DNA of 64,000 nt from assembly GCA_947476695.1 (NCBI GenBank), contig CANJRD010000001.1:124001-188000 (forward strand). The letters run 5' to 3'. The notes under the pieces were generated by a model. The model was not told where the DNA came from and ran no database searches. It saw only the letters and a list, made by a program, of their open reading frames with translations. Each line of letters opens with the position of its first letter. Positions within the stretch are counted from its first letter, which is position 1. The DNA comes from Rhodospirillaceae bacterium (GTDB lineage Bacteria; Pseudomonadota; Alphaproteobacteria; Rhodospirillales; Rhodospirillaceae). The position numbers were made by a program, and so were the translations under genes. Below, piece by piece: positions 54,065 through 63,316 of the stretch.

Positions 54065-56182
54065 ATGCGGCCTCAGACCAAACGCGCGCTGACATGGACG
54101 GGCGGAGTCCTCGGCATCCTTGTGGTAGCCGTCGCGCTCATCATCGCCTTTTTCGACTGGAACTGGCTGCGCGGGCCCCTCGAATCGCGATTGTCGTCGG
54201 CGACCGGCAAGGATGTGCAAATCGAAGGCACGATCCAGGGCGAATATAAATGGACGCCGAAGATCGTCATCGAAGGCATCAAAATCAATGAACCGGATTG
54301 GAAAACCGATCCGTTGGTCGGCAGCATCGACCGCATCGAGGCTGTGGTCGAACTGAAGAAGCTGTTGCTCGGCCGGCTCTCGATCCCGTCCCTCAACATC
54401 ATCAAGCCGCAGGCGCGCCTTGAACGGCGGGGCGACAAGGCCAACTGGGACATCGCCCAGGAAGCGAACGGCCCGAACAGCCGCCACAACGTGCCGCTGT
54501 TCGGCGACATCACGATCAGCGACGGCATGATCTCGTACCGCGACCCAGACAAGCACTTGAGCATCGACGCCACCCTGTCCGTGCTGAAAGGCAACGGCGG
54601 CGACAGCGCGCAGCCGTTCACGCTAGAAGGCAAAGGCACCTATCAGAAAGCGCCCTTCACGCTGAAGGTGACGGGCGATTCCCTGCTGGTCATGCGCGAA
54701 AAGAGCGAGCCCTATCACGTCGACATCAAAGCCGACCTGGGCAAGACGCATATTATCGCCGGCGGTACAATCGCGGACCCGATCAAGATGACCGGCTTGG
54801 CGATGGGCCTGCAGATCAAGGGCGACAACGCCGCCGATCTGTACCCCTATCTCGGCATCCCGGCGCCTGCCACGCCGCCGTATCAGCTGGGCGGCACGCT
54901 CGACCGGTACAGCCGCGACGTCTGGGCCTTCCGCGACTTCGGCGGAAAAGTCGGCGTCAGCGACCTGGGCGGCGCGCTGAAGTTCGATCTTGGCCAGCAG
55001 CGCCTGATCATCACCGGCGTGCTGTATTCGCGCATGCTCAATCTTGCCGACATCGGCGTGGCCTTCGGCGCGCCGACGAAGCCGGCGGGCAACGCGCCTG
55101 TGGCCGAGCACCAGAAGCAAGTTGCCGCCAACTACGCCCGTAGCGACCGCATGATCCCGGACGCGCCGCTGGCGATCGATGCGGTGCGCAATGCCGACGT
55201 CGACGTTCTATTCACCGGCGCGAAGGTGCAGGCGCAGGATATCCCGCTGGAGCGCATCGAAATGCGCATCAAGACCGACGCGGGCGTTATGAAGCTTGAC
55301 CCGATTCAGGTCGGCATCGCCGGCGGCACCATGCGCGGCACGGTCGTGATCGACGCGCGCGGCGATGTGGTGAAAAGCGACTCCGATTTGAAGTTCGCCG
55401 ATTTCCGCCTGGAGCGGTTCATCCATCCCGAAGGTAATGAGGAAGCTGCCGCGACGGGTGAGATCGAGGGCCGGGTGCGGTTCACCGGCCGTGGGGATTC
55501 GCTGCGCAAGGCGTTGGCGACGTCCGACGGTGTCGCGAGCTTCGTGGTCGCGAACGGCAGCATCAGCAAGCTGATCGCCAGCCTGCTGGGCCTTGATGTG
55601 CCCAAGGCGCTGGGGGTGCTGATTTCCGGCGACAAGAAAGAGGATCTGCGCTGCATCGTCTCGGACTTCGAGATTAAGGACGGCATCATGACTCCGCGCG
55701 CCCTGGTGATCGATACGTCCGGCACCACGGTGAACGGCCAAGGCACGATCAATCTGAAAGAAGAGTCCTTAGACATAACGTTGAAGGGCAAGCCCAAGAA
55801 AGCGACATTGAGCTTGCGCGGCCCGATTCACGTCAGGGGCACCTTCCGCGATCCCAGCGTCGGTTTGGGCGCTGAAGCTTACGCCCGCGCCGGCGCCTCC
55901 GTCGTGCTCGGCGCGTTGCTGACGCCCATCGCGGCGATCATCACCTTCATCGATTCCGGCAAAAAGCACGACGCCGATTGCGGCGGGCTTGAGGCGAGCG
56001 CGCAGCAGAATGCCGCGGCAGAACCGCCGGTGAACAAAAACCCACCGCCGCCCAAGCGCACGGCGCGCGCCAAAGCCGCGCCCAAGACAGCGGCGGCAGC
56101 CGCACCGCCGACTGCACCGAAAGCCGCGCCGAAGACCGCACAGGAAACGCAGGCGCACGAACAGCGCCCCGGCGGCCGATAG
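54065..56182 (+). CDS. AsmA-family protein
   Basis: 705 residues. One N-terminal transmembrane helix (GVLGILVVAVALIIAFF) anchors a large periplasmic beta-taco-type domain containing SSATGKDVQIEG near the start and GTINLKEESLDITLKG and LRGPIHVRGTFRDPSVGLG near residues 560-600. AsmA-like proteins bridge inner and outer membranes for lipid traffic. The C-terminal ~80 residues are an Ala/Pro/Lys-rich tail (PPPPKRTARAKAAPKTAAAA), low-complexity. It stands alone, with no operon partner. Confidence 0.93.
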   Translation: MRPQTKRALTWTGGVLGILVVAVALIIAFFDWNWLRGPLESRLSSATGKDVQIEGTIQGEYKWTPKIVIEGIKINEPDWKTDPLVGSIDRIEAVVELKKLLLGRLSIPSLNIIKPQARLERRGDKANWDIAQEANGPNSRHNVPLFGDITISDGMISYRDPDKHLSIDATLSVLKGNGGDSAQPFTLEGKGTYQKAPFTLKVTGDSLLVMREKSEPYHVDIKADLGKTHIIAGGTIADPIKMTGLAMGLQIKGDNAADLYPYLGIPAPATPPYQLGGTLDRYSRDVWAFRDFGGKVGVSDLGGALKFDLGQQRLIITGVLYSRMLNLADIGVAFGAPTKPAGNAPVAEHQKQVAANYARSDRMIPDAPLAIDAVRNADVDVLFTGAKVQAQDIPLERIEMRIKTDAGVMKLDPIQVGIAGGTMRGTVVIDARGDVVKSDSDLKFADFRLERFIHPEGNEEAAATGEIEGRVRFTGRGDSLRKALATSDGVASFVVANGSISKLIASLLGLDVPKALGVLISGDKKEDLRCIVSDFEIKDGIMTPRALVIDTSGTTVNGQGTINLKEESLDITLKGKPKKATLSLRGPIHVRGTFRDPSVGLGAEAYARAGASVVLGALLTPIAAIITFIDSGKKHDADCGGLEASAQQNAAAEPPVNKNPPPPKRTARAKAAPKTAAAAAPPTAPKAAPKTAQETQAHEQRPGGR

Positions 56183-56295
56183 GCGACACTTGCTAGTGCA
56201 GCTGACTTAAACCGACATCGGCGTCGCCGCCTTCAGCTTGGAGGCCATCGAGGGCCCACCTATGATGCCTGCATCATGCATGTATCGAGGCCCTG

Positions 56296-57054
56296 ATGAG
56301 CAGCACAGCACCTACCGGCCAGCCGATCCTTCAGCGGGATCACAAGGTCTACAAAGGCACGATCACCTATCTGTCGCACAAACCTGATCGCCTGAATCAG
56401 GAGCGCGGACGCGAGTTCTATACGCTTGTGGTTCATGGCGACGGGTCGCGCACTATCACCGTGCATACGGAAATCGACGATCGTCCGTCGGTGCATCGCG
56501 ACGCGATCTATTCGCTCGACAAGGACTGGCTGCCGCTGGACTGCATGATGCGCCTGACCGTGGGCGATAAGTTCATGGGCACCGGTTGGATGAAGTTCTA
56601 CGACACCTATGCGGAGTGCGAGACGTTCACCGCCACGGGTGGCCGCATCGGCCAGAAGATGCAGATCGATGGTCGCTTGAAGACCTTCCAGAACCACGCC
56701 ATCGCCTGCGACAGCTGGCATTTCAAGCATTACGACATTGCCAGAGGTGGCGTGCAACGCATCCCTCAGATCCTGCTGTCGTCGCCCGACCATCGCGGCG
56801 CGACGGGTCCCATGTTCTATGAGATCGGCATGAACCTGCTGTACGTCGGACGCGAGACGGTAACCGTCGGCGCCGGCACCTTCGACGCCTATCACCTGCA
56901 GTTCCCCAGCACGAAGGAACTGCCGGAGGAACATCCGCCCTACGATATCTACGTCACCGCCGACGGCGAGTTCACGTTCCTGAAGGGCAGCGTCGGCGGC
57001 TATATGAAAACCTATTACGAACTCACCGCGTTCGAGGATGTGACGCCGCGATGA
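56296..57054 (+). CDS. Unknown protein, first of a tandem pair (DUF3108-like pattern)
   Basis: 252 residues, no signal peptide or membrane helix. It shares with the next gene the segments ILQRDH at the start, QERGRE, HTEIDDRPSV, DHRGATGPM and a C-terminal VTADGEFTFLKGSVGGYM. The part VTVGAGTFDAYHLQF resembles the strand that ends DUF3108-type beta proteins, but I do not claim membership. The two genes overlap by 4 bases (ATGA), so the products are made together and may form a dimer. The role is unknown. Confidence 0.72.
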   Translation: MSSTAPTGQPILQRDHKVYKGTITYLSHKPDRLNQERGREFYTLVVHGDGSRTITVHTEIDDRPSVHRDAIYSLDKDWLPLDCMMRLTVGDKFMGTGWMKFYDTYAECETFTATGGRIGQKMQIDGRLKTFQNHAIACDSWHFKHYDIARGGVQRIPQILLSSPDHRGATGPMFYEIGMNLLYVGRETVTVGAGTFDAYHLQFPSTKELPEEHPPYDIYVTADGEFTFLKGSVGGYMKTYYELTAFEDVTPR

Positions 57055-57785
57055 CCGACAGCATTCTTCAACGCGACCATCGCATCATCCGCGGCCGCAT
57101 CGCCTACACCCCCGACAAGCCGGAGCGCAAAGGCCAGGAGCGCGGGCGCGAGATGTTCACCGTCGTCGTTCACAAGGACGGCTGGCGGTCGGTGACCGCG
57201 CATACCGAGATCGACGATCGGCCCAGCGTGCTGCGCTTCCAGCAAGTGAACTTCGACGCCCAATGGCGGCCCACCGATGTCGCGGCCCGCGTGACGGTCG
57301 GAGATCAGTTCCGCGGTTCGTCGTGGTTCCGTTTCACGCCGACCGAAGCGGAATGCGAAGGCTTCACCGCCGTCGAAGGCCGCATCAGCCAGCGTTGGCC
57401 ACTGACCACGCCGGCGCGGATGATCGGCTGTCACGCCATCGTGAACGACGGCTTCGTGACCACGTTGTTCGATCTGAACGGTCCCAAGACCCAGACCACC
57501 GAGAAATTCTTCAGCTCCTCGACCGATCATCGCGGTGCGACAGGCCCGATGCTGTCGCAGGTCGCGGTGACTTTGACCTTGGAGGCCCGCGAGAAGGTAA
57601 CGGTGAAGGCCGGCACCTTCGATGCATTGCACTTCAGGTTCGGTGATGTCGAAGGCCTGCCGCTCGAACACCCCACATATGATGTCTGGGTGACGGCGGA
57701 TGGCGATTACACCTTCCTCAAGGCCCAGGTGGGCGGTTACATGATGACAGCCTATGAGCTCGTCGAGTTGACCGATTCCCTTTAG
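57051..57785 (+). CDS. Unknown protein, second of a tandem pair (DUF3108-like pattern)
   Basis: 244 residues, a diverged copy of the preceding gene with the same block order (QERGREMF, HTEIDDRPSVLRF, DHRGATGPML, TVKAGTFDALHF, VTADGDYTFLKAQVGGYM). No signal or membrane segment. Its ATG lies in the stop of the first copy. The next gene starts 10 bases after its stop with AGGAGG, so the pair may be cotranscribed with the exported hydroxyacid dehydrogenase. The function is unknown. Confidence 0.72.
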   Translation: MTDSILQRDHRIIRGRIAYTPDKPERKGQERGREMFTVVVHKDGWRSVTAHTEIDDRPSVLRFQQVNFDAQWRPTDVAARVTVGDQFRGSSWFRFTPTEAECEGFTAVEGRISQRWPLTTPARMIGCHAIVNDGFVTTLFDLNGPKTQTTEKFFSSSTDHRGATGPMLSQVAVTLTLEAREKVTVKAGTFDALHFRFGDVEGLPLEHPTYDVWVTADGDYTFLKAQVGGYMMTAYELVELTDSL

Positions 57786-57795
57786 GAGGCCGCCG

Positions 57796-58896
57796 GTGCG
57801 TCGCATATCCCTCGCTTTTGCCGCCTGTCTTGCGGTTGCCACCCCTGTTGTTGCCGCGGACGACGTCGCGGCCGTGATCCGGGAGCTCGGCTTGAAGGAA
57901 GCGCAGGCGCCACTGCGCAGCGCCAAGGGCTGGAAGGCGCCAAAGAAGATCGTCGCCGTTGTCGACGATGACGAGATGACGGCCTCGCTGCAGGCCGTGG
58001 CGCCGGGCGTGAAGGTTGTCGGCGTGCGCACGCCACAACAGGCGATGGCTGAACTGAAAGACGCCGACGGCTACGTCGGCCCCTGCGCCATCGAGGTCAT
58101 CAAGGCCGGACACCAACTGCGCTGGATTCACTCCGTCGTGGCGGGTGTGGAGCGATGCGCCGACGATCCCGCTATTCGGTCTGGCAAGATTCTTCTCACC
58201 AACCAGCAGCGCGTGGCCGGCGGCGTCATGGCGGAACACGTCATTGCCATGATGCTGGCGATGACGCGCCAACTGCCGGTCTATGTGCGCGACCAGGAAC
58301 GTGAGGCGTTCAACGCCGGTATTCGCTCGCAACCACCTTTGTTCGAGGTCGACGGCCGCACCATGCTGATCGTCGGCCTTGGCGGTATCGGCATGGAGGT
58401 CGCCAAGCGCGCCCACGCCCTCGGCATGAAGGTGATCGCCACGCGCAACAGCGGCACCGGCGGCCCGGATTACGTCAGCTATGTCGGCAAGGCCGACGAA
58501 CTTGGCAAGCTGGTGGCGGATGCGGATGTGATTGTCGACGCCCTGCCCCTCACGGCGGATACCCGCAACGTCTTCAACGCGGATATCTTCGGCAAAGCCA
58601 AGACGGGTGCGTTCTTCATCAACGTGGGACGCGGCGGCACGGTCGATCACGAGGCGCTGGCCACGGCACTGAACAGTGGCAAGCTGAGCGGCGCCGGCCT
58701 GGATGTCACCACGCCCGAACCGCTGCCGAAGGGCCATCCGCTGTGGAAGGCCAAGAACATCCTCATCACGCCCCACGTCTCGTCCAATTCAGATAAACGC
58801 GACCAGCGCGCCTGGACGATCAATCGCGAGAACCTGCGGCGCTATGCCGCGGGCGAAAAGATGCTGTCGGTGGTTCAGCCCGAGCGCGGCTACTAA
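57796..58896 (+). CDS. D-2-hydroxyacid dehydrogenase family protein with an N-terminal signal peptide
   Basis: 366 residues. NAD-binding motif GLGGIGMEVAKRA, catalytic Arg in VGRGGTVDHEAL, Glu in VTTPEPLPKGHPLW and His in TPHVSSN fit the 2-hydroxyacid dehydrogenase family. The GTG start is strongly supported by AGGAGG 6 bases upstream. It gives an N-terminus RRISLAFAACLAVATPVVAA, which reads as a Sec signal cleaved after AxA. NAD-dependent enzymes are normally cytoplasmic, so an exported form is unexpected. A false signal-like helix is the alternative. It follows the tandem unknown pair. Confidence 0.87.
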   Translation: MRRISLAFAACLAVATPVVAADDVAAVIRELGLKEAQAPLRSAKGWKAPKKIVAVVDDDEMTASLQAVAPGVKVVGVRTPQQAMAELKDADGYVGPCAIEVIKAGHQLRWIHSVVAGVERCADDPAIRSGKILLTNQQRVAGGVMAEHVIAMMLAMTRQLPVYVRDQEREAFNAGIRSQPPLFEVDGRTMLIVGLGGIGMEVAKRAHALGMKVIATRNSGTGGPDYVSYVGKADELGKLVADADVIVDALPLTADTRNVFNADIFGKAKTGAFFINVGRGGTVDHEALATALNSGKLSGAGLDVTTPEPLPKGHPLWKAKNILITPHVSSNSDKRDQRAWTINRENLRRYAAGEKMLSVVQPERGY

Positions 58897-59274
58897 TTAG
58901 CGTCGCACGGTATTGCGGCGGACTTTGCGGCGTGGATTGGCTTCGGTCTTGCGGGCTGCCAGCGCGAGGGCGTGAGACTTCGATGCCCAGGCCGCCAGTA
59001 AATCCGGATCTTCCAGCACGTCGTCGGGCACGCGCCAATAGGACAGCGAAACCGTCTTGTCTTTCGTGCTGTAGACGAAGGGCTTGGACTTGAGCGCGAC
59101 GTAGTCGGCCTGATTGCTGGGACCGACTTTGAAATAAAGCTCGTCCTTGGAGATCAGGCCGAACATCACGCCGGCCTTGAAGAGCCCGGCGCCGCCGAAC
59201 ATCCGCCGCAGCGCCGCCCCGCGAAAACGCTCGAGCTGTTCAAGCACGTAGGCGTGGTAAGTGTTGGCCGCCAT
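58897..59274 (-). CDS. TfoX/Sxy N-terminal domain protein
   Basis: 125 residues. The core is the TfoX N-terminal domain (RRMFGGAGLFKAGVMFGLI, then ELYFKVG and the following YWRVPDDVLEDPDLLAAWA). There is no C-terminal TfoX domain; a basic tail (RKTEANPRRKVRRNTVRR) takes its place. Full-length TfoX regulates competence in gamma-proteobacteria, but the N-terminal-only form has no settled role. It is coupled by one base to the enoyl-CoA hydratase gene upstream. Confidence 0.9.
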   Translation of the reverse strand: MAANTYHAYVLEQLERFRGAALRRMFGGAGLFKAGVMFGLISKDELYFKVGPSNQADYVALKSKPFVYSTKDKTVSLSYWRVPDDVLEDPDLLAAWASKSHALALAARKTEANPRRKVRRNTVRR

Positions 59275-60059
59275 TAGCTTACCGGGAAAACCGGCTTACG
59301 CTTGGCGAGGAAGGCCGCAACCCCTTCCTTGAAATCGGCGCCGGAGAACGCATCGACAAACAGACGCCGCGTTTCACGGTCGTCGTCGATGGCGCCGTCC
59401 AGGATCATCTGTGTGATGTGCTTGGTGCCGCGCGCGCTGAACTGCGAGTTGGCCGCGACGGTGCGGGCATAGTCCATCACCACCTTATCCAGATCGCCCG
59501 GATCGACCACGCGATCGATCAAGCCGATGGAATTGGCTTCCTGCGCATCGAGCATGCGGCCCGTGTAAAGGATGTCCTTCGCGCGCGCCGGGCCGACGAG
59601 ATCGACCAGACGCTTGGTGTCCGCGACGCTGTAGATGAGCCCGAGCTTGCCTGGCGTGATCGCGAACTTCGCGGTGGTATCGGCGAAACGCAGATCGCAG
59701 CAGATGGCGATACCGCAGCCGCCACCGACGCAGGCGCCGCGAATCTTGGCGATGGTCGGCTTGGCGTTGCGCGCCAGCCGCTTCTGCGCGTCATAGGTGA
59801 CTTCGGCGACTTTCTCGCCGAGTTTCGGCTCGGTGGCGGACTTCTCGAATTCCTCGATGTCGGCGCCGGCCGCGAACGTCTCTCCAGCCCCGGTGACGAC
59901 CACCACCTTCACGGCGGTATCGCGGTCGAGTTCCTCGGCGATGGCGTTCAGGCGCTTCCACATCTCGACCGTCAGCGCATTGCGCTTGGCCGGGCGGTTG
60001 AGCTGGATGGTGGCGACGGGCCCTTCCCGTTCCACAAAGACGGCGTCGTTGTGCGGCAT
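59274..60059 (-). CDS. Enoyl-CoA hydratase/isomerase family protein
   Basis: 261 residues of the crotonase fold. The oxyanion-hole segments are GETFAAGADIEEF and RGACVGGGCGIAICCDLRF. This fits hydration of enoyl-CoA or a related crotonase reaction; the identity of both catalytic Glu residues cannot be confirmed by eye. It starts with ATG before PHNDAVFVE and runs into the TfoX gene. It could act with the acyl-CoA dehydrogenase and thiolase elsewhere in the window. Confidence 0.92.
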   Translation of the reverse strand: MPHNDAVFVEREGPVATIQLNRPAKRNALTVEMWKRLNAIAEELDRDTAVKVVVVTGAGETFAAGADIEEFEKSATEPKLGEKVAEVTYDAQKRLARNAKPTIAKIRGACVGGGCGIAICCDLRFADTTAKFAITPGKLGLIYSVADTKRLVDLVGPARAKDILYTGRMLDAQEANSIGLIDRVVDPGDLDKVVMDYARTVAANSQFSARGTKHITQMILDGAIDDDRETRRLFVDAFSGADFKEGVAAFLAKRKPVFPVS

Positions 60060-60131
60060 GTTTCCCCACGTAAGTCGGGGCGACCATAGCCGAGCAAACT
60101 GCGACTGAAAACGGCGGAGTGCCGAACGCGT

Positions 60132-60917
60132 TTAGATCGCGAGCTTGGGGAAGTCTTTCATCCAGGCGTGGGGATCGCGCGCCACCACGTTAAAGCAGTG
60201 GATGGTCTTGCCGGCGGCATTCGCCGTCGACAGCGCCTGCACCATCACGGCTGCTACATCCTCGCGGCACATCACCGCGTTGACGGCGAGACCGCGGCTG
60301 AGCAGCGCAATGCCGTGCTGGCCGCCGGGCTGATCCCACAGGGCGGTGGGGCGCAGGATCGTGTACGGCACGCCGCTGGCGGTGAGCGCGTCCTCGCCTT
60401 GCTTCTTGAAACGCATGAGGGTGGCGAAGGCTGTGTTCGCGCTCAGGTCGCCGCCAACGGCGTTCGCCGACAGCAGGACGAAGTGCTTCACGCCAGCCGC
60501 CTTCGCCTCGTCGGCCAACGCGGCAATACCCTTGAACTCGACGAGTTCCGGCGCATTGCTGGGGTCGGCCTCGGTGTTCGCGCCGATAGCGCAAAGCACA
60601 CGATCGCAGCCTTTGGCGAGCCCCTTGAGGCTGCGCAAATCCTTTACGTCAGCTTTGACCCACTCGACCTCAGGCCGTTGGGCCTTGGCCTTCGCGACGT
60701 CACGCGCCGCGCCGCGCACTTTGGCGCCGGCGGCCAGAAGGCGCGCGACGGCAAAGCCGCCTGTGCGTCCGGTTCCGCCGAGCACCAGAACGCGCTGACC
60801 GCTGAAAGACGGCAGAGGCGGCGCTTTGGGCGCCGCCTCTTGAGCTTGGACTGGATTTGCGGAGATGACGCTGCCGACGGCGAGCGAACCGAGAAGTTCA
60901 CGACGCGGCAGACGCAT
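60132..60917 (-). CDS. NAD(P)-binding atypical SDR with a Tat-like signal sequence
   Basis: 261 residues of the atypical SDR (NmrA-like) group: LVLGGTGRTGGFAVARLL near residue 45, then VRGAARDVAKAKA and DRVLCAIGANTEADP. The N-terminus MRLPRRELLGSLAVGSVISA has the twin-Arg pattern followed by a hydrophobic stretch and AxA-like end, so export by Tat of a folded, cofactor-loaded protein is likely. No catalytic Tyr-x3-Lys pair is evident. It lies next to the transporter gene, from which it is separated by 15 bases. Confidence 0.85.
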   Translation of the reverse strand: MRLPRRELLGSLAVGSVISANPVQAQEAAPKAPPLPSFSGQRVLVLGGTGRTGGFAVARLLAAGAKVRGAARDVAKAKAQRPEVEWVKADVKDLRSLKGLAKGCDRVLCAIGANTEADPSNAPELVEFKGIAALADEAKAAGVKHFVLLSANAVGGDLSANTAFATLMRFKKQGEDALTASGVPYTILRPTALWDQPGGQHGIALLSRGLAVNAVMCREDVAAVMVQALSTANAAGKTIHCFNVVARDPHAWMKDFPKLAI

Positions 60918-60932
60918 GGAACCCTCCGTCGG

Positions 60933-62228
60933 TTACAGGGTGCCTTCGCGCGCGCTCTCGTAGCGCTTGCCCAGTTTCCAGGCGATCGGGAACCAGAACA
61001 CGCAGACCACAAGACCGAAGACCGCCAGGCCGGCCACGCCGAACGGCAAGATGAACGAGCTGACCCAGGCCGAGCTCACGTCCCCGAAGCGGTAGACCAC
61101 CGTGTCGATGACGTTCTTGGCTTTGTATTTGCTGTTCTGGTCGACCACCGTGAACAGCATTTCGCGCGCCGGCTTCGCCACGGCGTATTCGGCGACGCGA
61201 CGAATGATTTGCATGCCAGCCAACACGGTGAAGACCGGCGACAGAATGAGCGCCATGAAGGCGAACACCATGATCACCGGATTGAGCAGCAGGCCGGTGG
61301 TCACACCGAAACGCTTAATGATCTTGCCGGTGCCGAACAGCTGCAGGAAGACAGCCGCGCAGTTCACGATCAGATCGAGCACCGCATAGGCCTGCGTGCG
61401 CGCTTCGCGGCTTGGGAACGACTTGGTGATCATATCGCCGAGCTGGAAGTAGACGACGGTCGAGATCCAGGTCATCAGCAGCAGGAACGCCGCGAGCAAC
61501 AACAGGTAAGGCGACTTGAACAGGAGCTTGAAGCCGTCCAGCGGATTGCCCGGCAAGGTATGGTTGACGGTGGTTTGCTGCGCCTCAACGCCCGCCAGCG
61601 CCATCATGCGCGCCTTCTCAGCGGTCAGAAGACGCACGATGAAGGCCGTCAGGATGAAACCTGCCGCGGAGATGACCATCAGCGTGCCGTTGCCGACGTT
61701 CTTCACCAGCACGGCCGCCGCGGCCGGGCCGGCGATGCCACCGACCGTGATGCCGGCGGCGATGAAGCCGAACAATCGCTTGGCCTGCTGGCGCGAGAAA
61801 ATATCGGCGAGGAATGACCAAAGGACGGAAATGATCAGGACGTTGAACGTGCTGACCCAGATATAGAACGCCGCCGCGGTCCAGCGGTCCGACTCAAGGC
61901 CGAACAGCGCGAAAAATCCGAGCAGCGTGGCGCCGATGAAAATGTAGACCCAGGGCAGGAAGATCGAGAGCTTCACGCGCGCCGCGAGTGCGGAATAGAT
62001 GGGCGCGAAGATGAAACTCATGATGAAGGTGCCGGTGAACAGCTCCTGCAGGTTTTCGATTCCGTAGACGGTGCCCATCGCATCGCGCACCGGCTTCACG
62101 ATCGAGTAGCTGCCGAACAGACAGAAAAAGCCCAGCATCCCGAGAATGACGGCTTTTTTCTCATGCGGCTCGATCGCGGCGAGAGATCGAAACATCTTGT
62201 CGCCGACGGAATTTTTAACGTCGCTCAT
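60933..62228 (-). CDS. NTP/NDP exchange-type (Tlc-like) transporter
   Basis: 431 residues with 11-12 membrane segments. Segments SYSIVKPVRDAMGTVYGI and LWSFLADIFSRQQAKRLFGFIAAG, followed by FRFGDVSSAW-like VYRFGDVSSAWVSSF, match the ATP:ADP antiporter family first known in Rickettsia, Chlamydia and plastids. It is shorter than those (~500 aa). Members also occur in free-living bacteria, where substrates are mostly unknown. The start is the ATG before SDVKNSVGD. It is upstream of the Tat-type SDR on the same strand, so both may be one transcript. Confidence 0.88.
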   Translation of the reverse strand: MSDVKNSVGDKMFRSLAAIEPHEKKAVILGMLGFFCLFGSYSIVKPVRDAMGTVYGIENLQELFTGTFIMSFIFAPIYSALAARVKLSIFLPWVYIFIGATLLGFFALFGLESDRWTAAAFYIWVSTFNVLIISVLWSFLADIFSRQQAKRLFGFIAAGITVGGIAGPAAAAVLVKNVGNGTLMVISAAGFILTAFIVRLLTAEKARMMALAGVEAQQTTVNHTLPGNPLDGFKLLFKSPYLLLLAAFLLLMTWISTVVYFQLGDMITKSFPSREARTQAYAVLDLIVNCAAVFLQLFGTGKIIKRFGVTTGLLLNPVIMVFAFMALILSPVFTVLAGMQIIRRVAEYAVAKPAREMLFTVVDQNSKYKAKNVIDTVVYRFGDVSSAWVSSFILPFGVAGLAVFGLVVCVFWFPIAWKLGKRYESAREGTL

Positions 62229-62438
62229 CGATACGTCCCCACGCTCCCCGAAAAAAGTCTGCGCGACTATAGACAGGTTTTGGTGGCATGCGAGCCCTGA
62301 GTGACGGTGATATATCTGGTCGAACACCGTTTGAACGGGCTGTGGACAGAGGCCTGTCGCCGAGCGGTCATAATCCCGGCGGGACTTTTACCGCGCATCG
62401 AAATGGCCTAGCTGCGGGTTCGACGATAGTGTCGGCCC

Positions 62439-63296
62439 ATGGCCCGACCGCATATCGAATTCATTCAAGCGCAGACGTTGCCGTGGCGCGGACAGGATAA
62501 GTCAAGCCCGCGTCCCGGCGCCGAGTGCAAACTGCTTTCCGCCGATCCCGAATCCCAGGCGATCAGCGCGCTGTATCGCTATCCCGCTGGCTGGCAGTTC
62601 GACCGCCCGCATCATCTGACCTGCGACGAGGAGGTGTTCGTCATCGCCGGCGACCTCTCCGTCGGCAGCGTCGCATACCAGGCAGACGATTACGCCTTCC
62701 TGCCGGCCGACATGCCGCGGCCGGAGATGAACAGCAACAAAGGCGCGGTGGTGCTGACTTTCTTCGAGGGCGCACCAAATAATGTGAACGGCGAACTGCC
62801 GGGCGAGAACTACGATTCCGCGCGCCTGATCGCCCGCGTCGCAACGGCGGACATGCCGTGGAGCGGCCCGTCCGATCCGGTGATCGCCGCAACGATGCAG
62901 GGCGTCGGTAAGAAATCGCTGCGGCGCGATCCCATCACTGGCGACAGCACCTGGATGCTGCGTGCGGGCCCGGACGACCCCGCCGCGCTGACCACGGCGC
63001 GCGTCGAAGTGCACCCCGTTGTGGAGGAAGTCTTCCTGCTCGATGGCGAGATCACCATGAACATGGGGACCATGCGCCGCGGCGGCTATTTCTGGCGTCC
63101 GGCAGGAATCGCGCACGGACCCTTCGGGACCAAGGGCGGCCTGACCGGATTCTTCCGGACCAAAGGGGGTGCTCTCAGTACGGACTGGTCCGACAAACCC
63201 GAACGCATCGATTGGAATCCGTCTTACAATCCAGTCCTACCGCCGGACCTGCGCGACGTGGCGATGCAGGCCTACGATCCAACGCTCGCCTATTAG
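62439..63296 (+). CDS. Bicupin protein (DUF4437-like)
   Basis: 285 residues with two cupin halves. The first has HHLTCDEEVFVIAGDL, the second HPVVEEVFLLDGEI and FWRPAGIAHGPFG, containing likely metal-binding His/Glu. The two halves repeat the same strand order. Cupins of this group are small-molecule dioxygenases, isomerases or binding proteins; the reaction is unknown. It precedes the truncated alpha/beta hydrolase by 20 bases, so the pair probably forms a catabolic operon. Confidence 0.88.
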   Translation: MARPHIEFIQAQTLPWRGQDKSSPRPGAECKLLSADPESQAISALYRYPAGWQFDRPHHLTCDEEVFVIAGDLSVGSVAYQADDYAFLPADMPRPEMNSNKGAVVLTFFEGAPNNVNGELPGENYDSARLIARVATADMPWSGPSDPVIAATMQGVGKKSLRRDPITGDSTWMLRAGPDDPAALTTARVEVHPVVEEVFLLDGEITMNMGTMRRGGYFWRPAGIAHGPFGTKGGLTGFFRTKGGALSTDWSDKPERIDWNPSYNPVLPPDLRDVAMQAYDPTLAY

Positions 63297-63316
63297 GCGC
63301 TCCAAACCGAGGACTC

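Noticed and set aside
58897-59274. Competence regulator call for the TfoX protein
   Set aside because: Only the N-terminal domain is present and there are no competence genes in the window.
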